Positions 1 through 5,483 of a DNA stretch of 27,899 nucleotides are shown here, one piece after another. The position numbers and the translations under genes were made by a program. The notes beneath the pieces were generated by a model. It was not told where the DNA came from, did no database searches, and saw only the letters and a program-made list of their open reading frames with translations. Source of the DNA: a virus; IMG/VR virus record IMGVR_UViG_3300030389_001619, positions 1 to 27,899 of that record; one strand, written 5' to 3'. How positions within the stretch are numbered: the stretch's first letter is position 1; each line of letters begins with the position of its first letter.

Positions 1-76
1 TTGTGCCTTCTACAGTTCGCTTATAGTATGCTACTTCTCTGGCATAGACAATGTATTTCTTTTTCTGTACAGCCAT
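1..76 (-). CDS. hypothetical protein, partial (runs off the left edge)
   Basis: An open frame starts at an ATG complementary to 74-76 and is still open at base 1, giving 25 codons that begin MAVQKKKYIVYAREV. It begins 6 bases after the stop of the next gene to the right (stop at 83-85), so it is most likely the next member of the same leftward operon. Its fifth to seventh codons overlap nothing notable, but a CTGTACAG palindrome (65-72) lies across codons 2 to 4. Too little of the protein is visible to assign a family or a function. Confidence 0.55.
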   Translation of the reverse strand, partial: MAVQKKKYIVYAREVAYYKRTVEGT

Positions 77-82
77 TATTCG

Positions 83-307
83 TTAGTCTTCACTTTTACT
101 AATAATGCCTATTGTTAACAAAGTAATGTGATTAACATAATGTTTGTTAAAAACATCACACACTTCTTGCCACACACTGTCAGACGTAAAATCCTCTCTA
201 TACAGGTCTAGAAATTTACACTGTGGAATTACCTCCCAATCCTTCTTCTCCAACTCCTTCTGCTGTTTAGCTGTCAGAGTCCATTTGCCTGTTTCTGGTT
301 TATGCAT
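83..307 (-). CDS. small hypothetical protein, 74 aa
   Basis: Read from the ATG at 307 the product starts MHKPETGKWTLTAKQQKELE and ends ISKSED; it is charged, with Trp and Cys but no membrane segment. The start at 307 overlaps the stop of the upstream gene by 8 bases (ATGCATAA) and has an AAGAG element before it. An in-frame ATG at 343 would overlap the upstream gene by 44 bases and has no ribosome-binding site, so I prefer 307. The first four residues (MHKP) and twelve bases of DNA at the start match the start of the gene at 511-792. Function unknown; probably an early phage gene. Confidence 0.55.
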   Translation of the reverse strand: MHKPETGKWTLTAKQQKELEKKDWEVIPQCKFLDLYREDFTSDSVWQEVCDVFNKHYVNHITLLTIGIISKSED

Positions 308-518
308 TTTTAATCTCTTTATTAATTTTTTGTAATACTTCATTTAAATTATTGTTTTTGAGTATACAAAGTAATTTTATACTATCCTCAGCTACAGAAA
401 AATCTTGTTCTATCCATTCTTTTTCTTGCTCTTTCCAATCTTTAACATCTTCTTCTGTACCAAAAGAAATAGTATATTTGTTGTTTTCGTAAACTTTTCT
501 AATATATATTTTACTCAT
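300..518 (-). CDS. small hypothetical protein, 72 aa
   Basis: The product starts MSKIYIRKVYENNKYTISFG and is rich in Glu, Asp and Lys, with a predicted helical C-terminal half. Three in-frame starts exist (TTG 533, ATG 524, ATG 518). The ATG at 518 is chosen because a GAGGAG element sits 7 bases before it and because it gives the same 8-base ATGNNTAA overlap with the upstream gene that is seen at the neighbouring junctions. No family recognised. It lies in the middle of a compact leftward operon and is probably translationally coupled to its neighbours. Confidence 0.6.
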   Translation of the reverse strand: MSKIYIRKVYENNKYTISFGTEEDVKDWKEQEKEWIEQDFSVAEDSIKLLCILKNNNLNEVLQKINKEIKNA

Positions 519-792
519 CCACATGCTCCTCAAACTCTTTTTGAGTCACAGCATCTAACTTAGATGTTATACAGCTTAATAATATGTTGGTAGCACACGC
601 ATTACTCGGTGCTGTATCAAAAGCCAATTGACAATTAAATAGCTGTATAGCCTGTACCATGTTAGGAATTGTCACTCTCTCTGATAGTTCTTCAGACAAG
701 TCTAATAATTTGTCACGCACTAATTGTATCTGTCCATTGTCAGATAATGGTGCTTTCTTTGGTTTTAGTTTTACTAATTTTGGTTTATGCAT
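511..792 (-). CDS. small hypothetical protein, 93 aa
   Basis: The product begins MHKPKLVKLKPKKAPLS, a basic stretch, followed by a mostly helical body with the sequence VTIPNMVQAIQLFNCQLAFD near residues 41-60. The start has an excellent ribosome-binding site (AAGGAG, 6 bases before the ATG). The gene overlaps the small gene upstream by 8 bases and the one downstream by 8 bases. The DNA carries several TTGTCA or TGACAA hexamers (629-634, 669-674, 710-715, 738-743). No family recognised; function unknown. Confidence 0.65.
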   Translation of the reverse strand: MHKPKLVKLKPKKAPLSDNGQIQLVRDKLLDLSEELSERVTIPNMVQAIQLFNCQLAFDTAPSNACATNILLSCITSKLDAVTQKEFEEHVDE

Positions 793-961
793 TTATTTCT
801 CCTTGATAAATATGATATTTTGATATTTGTTCTTGGATAAAATTTATTTCTTTTTTATATATAGCATGGTCTTTAGAAATAGGTTCTTTGTTATTATTAG
901 TCCATATAAATACTTCGCCTTCGTCTATCTCCCACCATATTGGATATAAAGTATTTGTCAT
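785..961 (-). CDS. small hypothetical protein, 58 aa
   Basis: This short frame starts at the ATG complementary to 959-961 and encodes MTNTLYPIWWEIDEGEVFIW followed by a Lys-rich tail ending in QGEINA. The start has AAGGAAGG 7 bases upstream, a strong ribosome-binding site, and the stop overlaps the next gene's start by 8 bases (ATGCATAA), which supports it as a real first gene of the leftward operon. Two TTGTCA hexamers (955-960 and 962-967) flank and include the start codon. An ATG at 968 is in another frame and is not used. No family recognised. Confidence 0.6.
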   Translation of the reverse strand: MTNTLYPIWWEIDEGEVFIWTNNNKEPISKDHAIYKKEINFIQEQISKYHIYQGEINA

Positions 962-1365
962 TTGTCATCCTTCCTTAGTTATTAGACTGTACAGTCCCAA
1001 AGTTACCACCACACATTAGAGCTTTGGTTAATAGGATTCCCATTATCTTTCGATAGTGTAGCTATCCCACCTAACAAGCTGTACAGTCTGTTTATTCGTG
1101 GTAACAGATTTAGCATAGTCACTTTTAATCTAGATACATACCTAACTGTCACCACTAGACTTATAAACGATAAGCAATATAAAACTTTGTTTGAATAAAT
1201 CATGTTTAGCTAAATATACTAAGACTTAGGCACGGTCAAGAATAATAAACGCTGTACAGTATCTTTTTCATATTGACTAGTATCAGTCGATTTGATACTT
1301 ATGTATCACCGTCCAGATTTGGTTGGGGGGTTTACATATATATCCTATACAGAAAGGAAGGGATT
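962..1365. promoter_or_regulatory. divergent intergenic control region
   Basis: This 404-base stretch separates the leftward operon from the rightward early operon and contains no convincing gene. It holds three CTGTACAG palindromes (987-994, 1079-1086, 1252-1259), the first extended to the 12-base GACTGTACAGTC at 985-996, plus GATAG-N5-CTATC at 1052-1066 and CTAAG-N-CTTAG near 1219-1229. Possible promoters are weak: TTGACT (1273-1278) with GATACT 15 bases on for the rightward operon, and TTGACC (1234-1239, minus strand) with TATATT 15 bases on for the leftward one. The density of inverted repeats suggests repressor binding, but this is inference. Confidence 0.6.
1279..1308. promoter_or_regulatory. 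operator-like triple half-site GTATCA/TGATAC
   Basis: AGTATCA (1279-1285) is followed after 7 bases by its exact reverse complement TGATACT (1293-1299), and a third half-site GTATCA follows at 1303-1308, also forming an inverted repeat with the second. The site lies just after a TTGACT -35-like box and about 60 bases before the first rightward gene, the place expected for a repressor or activator site. No binding protein is identified in the window. Confidence 0.45.
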
Positions 1366-1584
1366 ATGCAAAAGCAGATAGTAAAGAATCTTATTAGTAT
1401 CTATACAGCAGAGATTACAAAAGCTAAGACTAATATAGATGTGCTTATGGTCAATCCAACGTCTATACCAGAGCATAGTGAATTTACTAAAGAACTTGAT
1501 AAACATATAACAGAGATAGCTACAGCAAAAGAAAAGATTGCTGTATTGGAAACTGATTTAGCCTATCTTGGAAAGGATCATTAA
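1366..1584 (+). CDS. small hypothetical protein, 72 aa
   Basis: The product starts MQKQIVKNLISIYTAEITKA and is an acidic and basic helical protein, with heptad-like spacing (IVKNLISI, ITEIATAKEKIAVLETDL) consistent with a coiled coil of two helices. The ATG at 1366 is chosen because AAGGAAGGG stands 4 to 12 bases before it; the frame is open further upstream to 1273 but that part covers the operator region. It is the first gene of the rightward early operon. No family recognised. Confidence 0.65.
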   Translation: MQKQIVKNLISIYTAEITKAKTNIDVLMVNPTSIPEHSEFTKELDKHITEIATAKEKIAVLETDLAYLGKDH

Positions 1585-1585
1585 T

Positions 1586-1777
1586 ATGAATGCAGAAACT
1601 TTGATAGAAGTATTACAGCAGATACCAGATAAGAAATTACCTATTAGATTGGCTGTACCTAAAGAGGGTAATGATGATGAGCATCCTAATTATTGGCTAC
1701 ACAGCATATTTGTACATAACAAAGGTGATTCTGGTTATGAGCAGAACGGTGAAGTAACTTTATGGGGAGAAGAGTAA
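1586..1777 (+). CDS. small hypothetical protein, 63 aa
   Basis: The product starts MNAETLIEVLQQIPDKKLPI and ends VTLWGEE. The pattern of a helix (LIEVLQQIP), then a beta strand (KKLPIRLAV), and a C-terminal strand (EVTLWGE) is that of a small alpha/beta domain, similar in style to small phage proteins of unknown role. The start follows the previous stop by one base and has AAAGGA 9 bases upstream. The last base of its stop codon is the first base of the next start (TAATG). Function unknown. Confidence 0.65.
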   Translation: MNAETLIEVLQQIPDKKLPIRLAVPKEGNDDEHPNYWLHSIFVHNKGDSGYEQNGEVTLWGEE

Positions 1778-2013
1778 TGACGGATGAAATGTATGAGAAG
1801 ACTATAAAAGACTTACAAGAAACTTTGTATACAGCATATACAAGGATCAAGGAACTTACAGAGCAACTTGAAAAAATTAAGAAAGATATGATAGCGTTAC
1901 GGTTGCTGTTACCAGAGAATAGGGTGACTGCCACTGAGTATGCAGAGAAAGATTATGGACAGCAAGATTTAGAAACTTATTTACAGAGAGTGAGGAAGAA
2001 TGAAGGACAGTAG
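1777..2013 (+). CDS. small coiled-coil protein, 78 aa
   Basis: The product starts MTDEMYEKTIKDLQETLYTA and is almost wholly helical; residues 1-45 have regular hydrophobic spacing (LQETLYTAYTRIKELTEQLEKIKK) typical of a coiled coil, followed by a Pro and a more polar tail. The start at 1777 shares a base with the previous stop (TAATG) and has GGAGAAGAG just upstream; an earlier in-frame ATG at 1762 lies in the ribosome-binding site itself and is less likely. Function unknown; probably forms oligomers. Confidence 0.6.
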   Translation: MTDEMYEKTIKDLQETLYTAYTRIKELTEQLEKIKKDMIALRLLLPENRVTATEYAEKDYGQQDLETYLQRVRKNEGQ

Positions 2014-2323
2014 CATAAAAGATGAACTAGACATGTGGAGAGGGCATGGCGTTGTTGTTGCTTCTCTCACCAATGAAGAGAAGAGTAAGTATATACAGCA
2101 AAAGGTAAAGGGGAAGATATTCTCTGTATCTTTTATAAAGAAGGACGGCACTGAAAGAAATATGGTTTGTCGTTTGGGTGTACAGAAATATTTGACAGGT
2201 GGGAAAAGTGTCAACGATCCTAGCAAGTATCTGACTGTATTTGACATGCAGAAGAAAGCATATAGAAATGTCGCTTTGGAAACTATCTACAGATTAAGGT
2301 GCAAAGATGTGTTCATTGGGTGA
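2000..2323 (+). CDS. WYL_2-like (former DUF2693) SH3-fold small protein, 107 aa
   Basis: The centre of the protein (about residues 37-95) reads VSFIKKDGTERNMVCRLGV, then a Gly-rich turn, then LTVFDMQKKAYRNVALETIY. This strand, K-D-G-x-x-R turn, and YRNV strand pattern matches my memory of the WYL_2 family, a small Sm/SH3-like beta barrel common in phages and thought to bind nucleic acid or ligands; its role is not established. The start overlaps the previous gene by 14 bases and has GAGGAAG upstream. The family call is by motif only. Confidence 0.55.
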   Translation: MKDSSIKDELDMWRGHGVVVASLTNEEKSKYIQQKVKGKIFSVSFIKKDGTERNMVCRLGVQKYLTGGKSVNDPSKYLTVFDMQKKAYRNVALETIYRLRCKDVFIG

Positions 2324-2498
2324 CGTAAACATAAAACAATTGTCAGCTGTTATGGATGACTTCGAGGAGAATAAATTGTCAACAGACTGTATAGCAGAGA
2401 AATATAATTTGTCAGTTGCAGAAGTCGTACAAATTGTCAACGAATTGTCATACTTTCGTAAGAACAGGCATAAATTTGTCACCAAAATTGTCAGCTAA
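2307..2498 (+). CDS. small helix-turn-helix protein, 63 aa
   Basis: Residues about 22-47 (ENKLSTDCIAEKYNLSVAEV and onward to VNEL) fit a helix-turn-helix: a helix, the turn around NLS, and a recognition helix, in the style of a DNA-binding repressor or an RNA polymerase sigma-like region. It ends in a basic tail. The gene overlaps the previous one by 17 bases. Its DNA is laced with TTGTCA hexamers, partly in frame as Leu-Ser and partly in another frame, so the repeat is a DNA feature rather than only a protein repeat. A natural guess is that the protein binds its own repeat array, but this is inference. Confidence 0.55.
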   Translation: MCSLGDVNIKQLSAVMDDFEENKLSTDCIAEKYNLSVAEVVQIVNELSYFRKNRHKFVTKIVS

Positions 2499-2507
2499 AA
2501 TTTGTCA
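2340..2507 (+). repeat. iteron-like array of eight TTGTCA direct repeats
   Basis: Eight copies of TTGTCA, all in the same direction, start at 2340, 2376, 2409, 2434, 2445, 2476, 2488 and 2502; most are preceded by AA or AAA (AAATTGTCA, AAATTTGTCA). Several of the spacings (33, 11, 12 bases) are near multiples of a helical turn. The copies fall in different reading frames and run past the stop at 2498, so coding does not explain them. Further copies occur at 669, 710, 738, 955, 962 and 5604, and two in the end of the gene at 3756-3968. Confidence 0.7.
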
Positions 2508-2619
2508 TTACTGTACAGCCAACGCTGTGATCTATCAATGGGATAAGTGGTTGTGTTTCAAGCATTGGAAAATTGAAAGAGATAAAAAAGAGAAAAAAGA
2601 AAAGTTTGCTGTACAGTAA
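2476..2619 (+). CDS. zinc-finger microprotein, about 47 aa
   Basis: The frame carries C-x2-C, 14 residues, C-x2-H (ICHYC ... LCFKHW), the pattern of a small zinc-binding knuckle or ribbon, followed by a very basic Lys/Glu-rich tail ending KEKFAVQ. There is no ATG; the frame is open from a TTG at 2416, with TTG codons at 2476 and 2488 closer to the finger. I prefer 2476 because AGG stands about 8 bases upstream and because it overlaps the previous gene least without losing the finger. Both TTG codons belong to TTGTCA repeats. Role unknown; nucleic-acid binding is plausible. Confidence 0.5.
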   Translation: MSPKLSAKICHYCTANAVIYQWDKWLCFKHWKIERDKKEKKEKFAVQ

Positions 2620-2628
2620 TGAATTATC

Positions 2629-2658
2629 TTGACAGCATTATTGATCTTGCTGTATAAC
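2629..2658 (+). promoter_or_regulatory. sigma70-type promoter upstream of the DUF932 gene
   Basis: TTGACA (2629-2634) is followed after 18 bases by TATAAC (2653-2658). The predicted start would be near 2665, about 35 bases before the gene at 2700. The spacer contains TTGCTGT, one of the over-represented words of this genome. Confidence 0.6.
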
Positions 2659-2663
2659 ATTAT

Positions 2664-2676
2664 TTGTTATTAACAA
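2664..2676. promoter_or_regulatory. palindrome TTGTTA-T-TAACAA over the predicted start site
   Basis: A perfect 6-base inverted repeat with a single central base lies exactly where transcription from the promoter at 2629-2658 should start. This is a common place for a repressor site. AT-rich palindromes also arise by chance, so the call is tentative. Confidence 0.35.
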
Positions 2677-2699
2677 AATTATTTTAGGAAGGAAATAAT

Positions 2700-3755
2700 A
2701 TGACAAGTACAAATGATGTAATGGGAGTTGTAAAACCTACGACTCATATTCATAACAATATAGACGATCTATCTTTTTTTGATTTCAAGGTTGAGAAGAG
2801 ACCATTGTTTTTTGAAAGTACAGAGAAGGATACTTCTGTACATATCTATCCAGATGAGTCTCACGCTAACATTATGACTGAGATAAAAGGTAAACACGCT
2901 GTAGTCAGAGCAGATACTAACGAATGCTTAGGAGTACACGGCAGAACTTATAAGATTGTGCCACATTTAGATGTCTACAAAAGACACGCAGATGCTATCA
3001 AGAATAGTAGTGCTTATGATCCAGATCAAATTGAGATTATAGATCAGTTATGGGACAAGGGAGCAAAGGCACGTAGAACTATACACTTTCTTAATCACGC
3101 TAAAAGAGTATCAGATGAGGACGTTGTAACTATGCGATCAGATACTTTTAACAGTCTAGACGGATCATTTGCATTTCAAGTATTCTCTGGAATGTATAGA
3201 AAGTTATGCTTAAACACTTTGGTATTTGGAGGAGAAAAGTTTTATCATAGTAAACAAAAGCATACTTCTAATATCAATTATGCTAGTGCTGTTTCTAAGA
3301 TTGCCAACTCAGTAGACTTATACAATAGGGACTATGACAAGTTATGCAATTGGAGGGATACTAAAGTAACTGACGAGCAAGTGGCAATGCTGTTTGCAAA
3401 TACCATTGCTAAACGTAAATCAGAGTCTACTACAGTTATTAAAGAGGCATTGAAGGAAGAAGGTGTAGAACTAAAACAATTGATCAATGTTAAACTGAAT
3501 GACTTTCTTATGCACCAATATGGCAAGGAAAAAGAGTCGCTTGGTGGGACGCTGTACGCTGTATACAATGCACTTACCCATTGGAGTACGCATACAGATA
3601 GTAGTTGGGAACGTACCAACACTAAAGGCGAAACTGTCACAGCGTATACTTCTAGGAATGGTAGCAATGTAGGATCGGTGCAAATTGAAAGAGAAAACAA
3701 GGTGCGATCTTGCTTAGATTCTGACCATTGGAATGAATTGCAGATGGTGGCTTAA
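2700..3755 (+). CDS. DUF932 (phage/plasmid-like TIGR03299 type) protein, 351 aa
   Basis: The length and the pattern of conserved blocks fit DUF932: an N-terminal region with VHGRTYKIVPH (about residues 79-89), a core with FNSLDGSFAFQVFSGMYRKL followed by CLNTLVF (about residues 149-177) and a His-rich KHTSN segment, and a C-terminal block with YAVYNALTHWSTHTDSS. DUF932 proteins are frequent in phages and plasmids, often expressed early, and have no settled function. The start has AAGGAAAT just before the ATG and the gene has its own promoter at 2629-2658. No catalytic motif is obvious. I am fairly sure of the family and cannot give a role. Confidence 0.8.
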   Translation: MTSTNDVMGVVKPTTHIHNNIDDLSFFDFKVEKRPLFFESTEKDTSVHIYPDESHANIMTEIKGKHAVVRADTNECLGVHGRTYKIVPHLDVYKRHADAIKNSSAYDPDQIEIIDQLWDKGAKARRTIHFLNHAKRVSDEDVVTMRSDTFNSLDGSFAFQVFSGMYRKLCLNTLVFGGEKFYHSKQKHTSNINYASAVSKIANSVDLYNRDYDKLCNWRDTKVTDEQVAMLFANTIAKRKSESTTVIKEALKEEGVELKQLINVKLNDFLMHQYGKEKESLGGTLYAVYNALTHWSTHTDSSWERTNTKGETVTAYTSRNGSNVGSVQIERENKVRSCLDSDHWNELQMVA

Positions 3756-3968
3756 ATGACTTACCCGTATAATCTACCTATTCGCAATCCTAAGAATGTT
3801 AATTGGGAAGTTTATTATGCTCATATGGATGTACAAAATGCTTATAAAAAATGTATCAAGACCATTAAAGATACTAAAGAAAAAGAAATAATCCATTGTC
3901 TATTTCAAGACTTGTCAGATAAACTTATGGATAATCTAGAATTGTCAGATAAAAAATTGTCAGAGTAA
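3756..3968 (+). CDS. small hypothetical protein with LSDK repeats, 70 aa
   Basis: It begins directly after the previous stop (TAAATG) and encodes MTYPYNLPIRNPKNVNWEVY, then a helical, Lys- and Asp-rich second half ending in three Leu-Ser-(Asp/Glu) units (LSDKLMDNLELSDKKLSE). The Leu-Ser pairs are written as TTGTCA in all three cases, so the protein repeat coincides with the TTGTCA word that forms an array at 2340-2507. No family recognised. Confidence 0.55.
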   Translation: MTYPYNLPIRNPKNVNWEVYYAHMDVQNAYKKCIKTIKDTKEKEIIHCLFQDLSDKLMDNLELSDKKLSE

Positions 3969-3969
3969 A

Positions 3970-4311
3970 ATGCTAATTGCAATATTCTTTCACTTCTGGA
4001 TGGTACTAGCAACCACACTGATAGTAGGTGGGAATGCTAGTACCCCCCTTGCTGTGTGCTGTATGTTTATAATATCTTTTTTTATTTTAAGTTTGATTTC
4101 TTATCATTTATATATTAGTATCTACAGCAATAGTAATTTTAATAATTTTAAAGGAAGGATGAAAAATGACTATATATCTAAGAGAACAGATAAGACAACT
4201 GGGCGATATCATACTACAAACTCAAAAAACAAAAGGCGATTATCGTACCAGCGTAGTTCACACAACAGCACAGATGAACTATCAAGAAGAACACGATCAA
4301 GCACTAAATAA
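3970..4311 (+). CDS. small membrane protein with a doubtful C-terminal half, up to 113 aa
   Basis: Residues 1-21 and about 25-48 are two strongly hydrophobic segments (MLIAIFFHFWMVLATTLIVG and LAVCCMFIISFFILSLIS), so the N-terminal half is a two-helix membrane protein. From about residue 66 the frame overlaps the next gene (start 4166) by 146 bases, and there the product is a low-complexity Ser/Thr/Arg string that looks like the shadow of the other frame. Either the protein really carries this basic tail, or the true gene was shortened or frameshifted. The ATG at 3970 follows the previous stop by one base. Confidence 0.45.
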   Translation: MLIAIFFHFWMVLATTLIVGGNASTPLAVCCMFIISFFILSLISYHLYISIYSNSNFNNFKGRMKNDYISKRTDKTTGRYHTTNSKNKRRLSYQRSSHNSTDELSRRTRSSTK

Positions 4312-4492
4312 ATTAATAGATAGTTTAAAGGAATTAAGAGACAATCTGAGTGGTGAAAATTTAAGAATACAATCTGAGTTATGGCAGATTAATTGCTATA
4401 TGCAAGATGCTATTAAACGCAATAATTCAATAATGGCAGAGGATATCGCTAAATGGGAATTTACCAAAAGAGGAGGAAAAAAAAATGCCTAA
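4166..4492 (+). CDS. hypothetical helical protein, 108 aa
   Basis: The product begins MTIYLREQIRQLGDIILQTQ and is almost entirely helical, with Gln-, Glu- and Asn-rich heptads between residues 35 and 95. The start has AAGGAAGG upstream, one of the best ribosome-binding sites in the region, which supports this frame over the longer overlapping one. The stop overlaps the next start by 8 bases (ATGCCTAA). No family recognised. Confidence 0.65.
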   Translation: MTIYLREQIRQLGDIILQTQKTKGDYRTSVVHTTAQMNYQEEHDQALNKLIDSLKELRDNLSGENLRIQSELWQINCYMQDAIKRNNSIMAEDIAKWEFTKRGGKKNA

Positions 4493-4832
4493 ATTTATAT
4501 CTAAAAAACATTTAGAAATATGTAATAATCTTAGTTATGATCTGGGATTTAATCAAACTATTGAACCAAAACTATTTAAATATTTACCAAATACATTTTT
4601 TGAAATTGTATTTAGTATGCCACATGGGGGAGATGATCACGTTAGAACCGTGATAAGATTCCCAATGACTAAGGAATTAAGAAAGAAATTCCCTAAGCAT
4701 ATTGGATACCATTTTGAGTTAAATATGGATTTGACTTGGGAGGATTTTGAAAGCCTAAATGAATGGGATAATTTCACGGAGATATTACTAACACATGAAC
4801 TAGAACAAGAAGATAGGAGGTTGAACCAATGA
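4485..4832 (+). CDS. hypothetical protein, 115 aa
   Basis: The product begins MPKFISKKHLEICNNLSYDL and mixes helices with strands (FFEIVFSMPHGG, RTVIRFPMT, YHFELNMDLTWEDF), ending in an acidic helix. The HGGDDH stretch near residues 47-52 is polar and could bind a metal, but I do not recognise a family. AGAGGAGG before the ATG is a strong ribosome-binding site. The gene overlaps both neighbours (8 bases before, 4 bases ATGA after), so it is part of one translation-coupled run. Confidence 0.6.
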   Translation: MPKFISKKHLEICNNLSYDLGFNQTIEPKLFKYLPNTFFEIVFSMPHGGDDHVRTVIRFPMTKELRKKFPKHIGYHFELNMDLTWEDFESLNEWDNFTEILLTHELEQEDRRLNQ

Positions 4833-5122
4833 GCAGATCGTATCCAATTTGGAATGATGTTACTGCTTGTATATATAACGGTAGTAAATCATATGGGGTA
4901 AGAGATGAGGGAATAGTTAATATTAAGGTGGGATCAAGTGCCATATGGTCTTTTGACTTTATAAAGCATAGGACTACAAGGCGAATGCTTACTAAACATA
5001 TAGCAGAGTTTAGGTTCTATGTGGACGGTAAATTAATAAAGAGATCACAATTTGATAATAAAACTAAAATTTATTCTGATAATTTACCAATTAATAACCA
5101 CCAGAAGTTAATGGGGGAATAG
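4829..5122 (+). CDS. conserved-looking phage hypothetical protein, 97 aa
   Basis: The product begins MSRSYPIWNDVTACIYNGSK and contains KSYGVRDEGIVNIKVGSSA and FRFYVDGKLIKR. I recall similar wording (W-N-x-V-T-A-C, K-S-Y-G, V-G-S-S, F-x-V-D-G-K) in small proteins of marine tailed phages, where no role is known; this is memory, not a search result. The strand-rich pattern suggests a compact beta domain. It overlaps the previous gene by ATGA and is followed directly by a membrane microprotein. Confidence 0.6.
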   Translation: MSRSYPIWNDVTACIYNGSKSYGVRDEGIVNIKVGSSAIWSFDFIKHRTTRRMLTKHIAEFRFYVDGKLIKRSQFDNKTKIYSDNLPINNHQKLMGE

Positions 5123-5203
5123 ATGCTTGATTTTATTATTGCTGTACAAAAGATAGTATTTATTATAGTATGCATAGTAGTTTTATTAATTATTTTAGGA
5201 TAG
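5123..5203 (+). CDS. single-helix membrane microprotein, 26 aa
   Basis: The frame begins directly after the previous stop, has GGGGGA 4 bases before the ATG, and encodes MLDFIIAVQKIVFIIVCIVV followed by LLIILG. Everything after residue 10 is hydrophobic, enough for one membrane helix. Such tiny phage membrane proteins can act on host envelope enzymes, in lysis timing or in superinfection exclusion; nothing here decides between them. The ribosome-binding site and tight fit between genes make it more than a chance frame. Confidence 0.5.
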   Translation: MLDFIIAVQKIVFIIVCIVVLLIILG

Positions 5204-5211
5204 AGGAAAAT

Positions 5212-5430
5212 ATGAACACACAATTAAAAGACTTACAAATGCAGATAGACAAGGAATTAAAACAAAAGAAAATGCTTAATAAATTCAATCGAGACTTTCA
5301 AAAGTTAGTATTGGATAAGGGCAGAACTTACAAAGGTTATGCTCAATATTATAAAACATTGTTTATTCTTTGGGTTGTAATTGCTTCACAAATGGCAATT
5401 ATTATTTTGTTTCTTACTGATATTCTGTAA
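5212..5430 (+). CDS. small C-tail-anchored membrane protein, 72 aa
   Basis: The product begins MNTQLKDLQMQIDKELKQKK, a soluble coiled-coil-like basic helix, and ends in a hydrophobic segment at about residues 49-69 (LFILWVVIASQMAIIILFL) followed by only three residues. The start at 5212 is chosen because GAGGAAAA stands just before it; the frame is open upstream to 5170, inside the microprotein gene. It is the last gene before the terminator at 5441-5483. No family recognised. Confidence 0.6.
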   Translation: MNTQLKDLQMQIDKELKQKKMLNKFNRDFQKLVLDKGRTYKGYAQYYKTLFILWVVIASQMAIIILFLTDIL

Positions 5431-5440
5431 TCAAAAATAT

Positions 5441-5483
5441 AAATACCGTTGCTGTATGTAGGTTTATACACAACGGTATTTTT
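5441..5483. terminator. rho-independent terminator, probably bidirectional
   Basis: AAATACCGTTG (5441-5451) and CAACGGTATTT (5471-5481) form a perfect 11-base stem, with a further TGTAT/ATACA pairing inside the loop, followed by a run of T on the plus strand (5479-5483). It closes the rightward early operon. On the minus strand the stem is followed by ATTT-rich sequence with five T, so it could also stop a leftward transcript from the promoter at 5903-5931. Confidence 0.85.

Noticed and set aside
1003-1203. 66-codon leftward frame in the divergent control region
   Set aside because: No ribosome-binding site, covers two CTGTACAG palindromes and other inverted repeats, and the product has no sensible pattern; more likely regulatory DNA.
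1320-1360. Promoter from TTTACA near 1331 with a TATA-rich stretch after it
   Set aside because: The possible -10 boxes are too close and transcription would start inside the first gene.
2340-2507. CRISPR array
   Set aside because: The repeat unit is only 6-9 bases with irregular spacing and lies in coding sequence; this is an iteron-like pattern, not a CRISPR.
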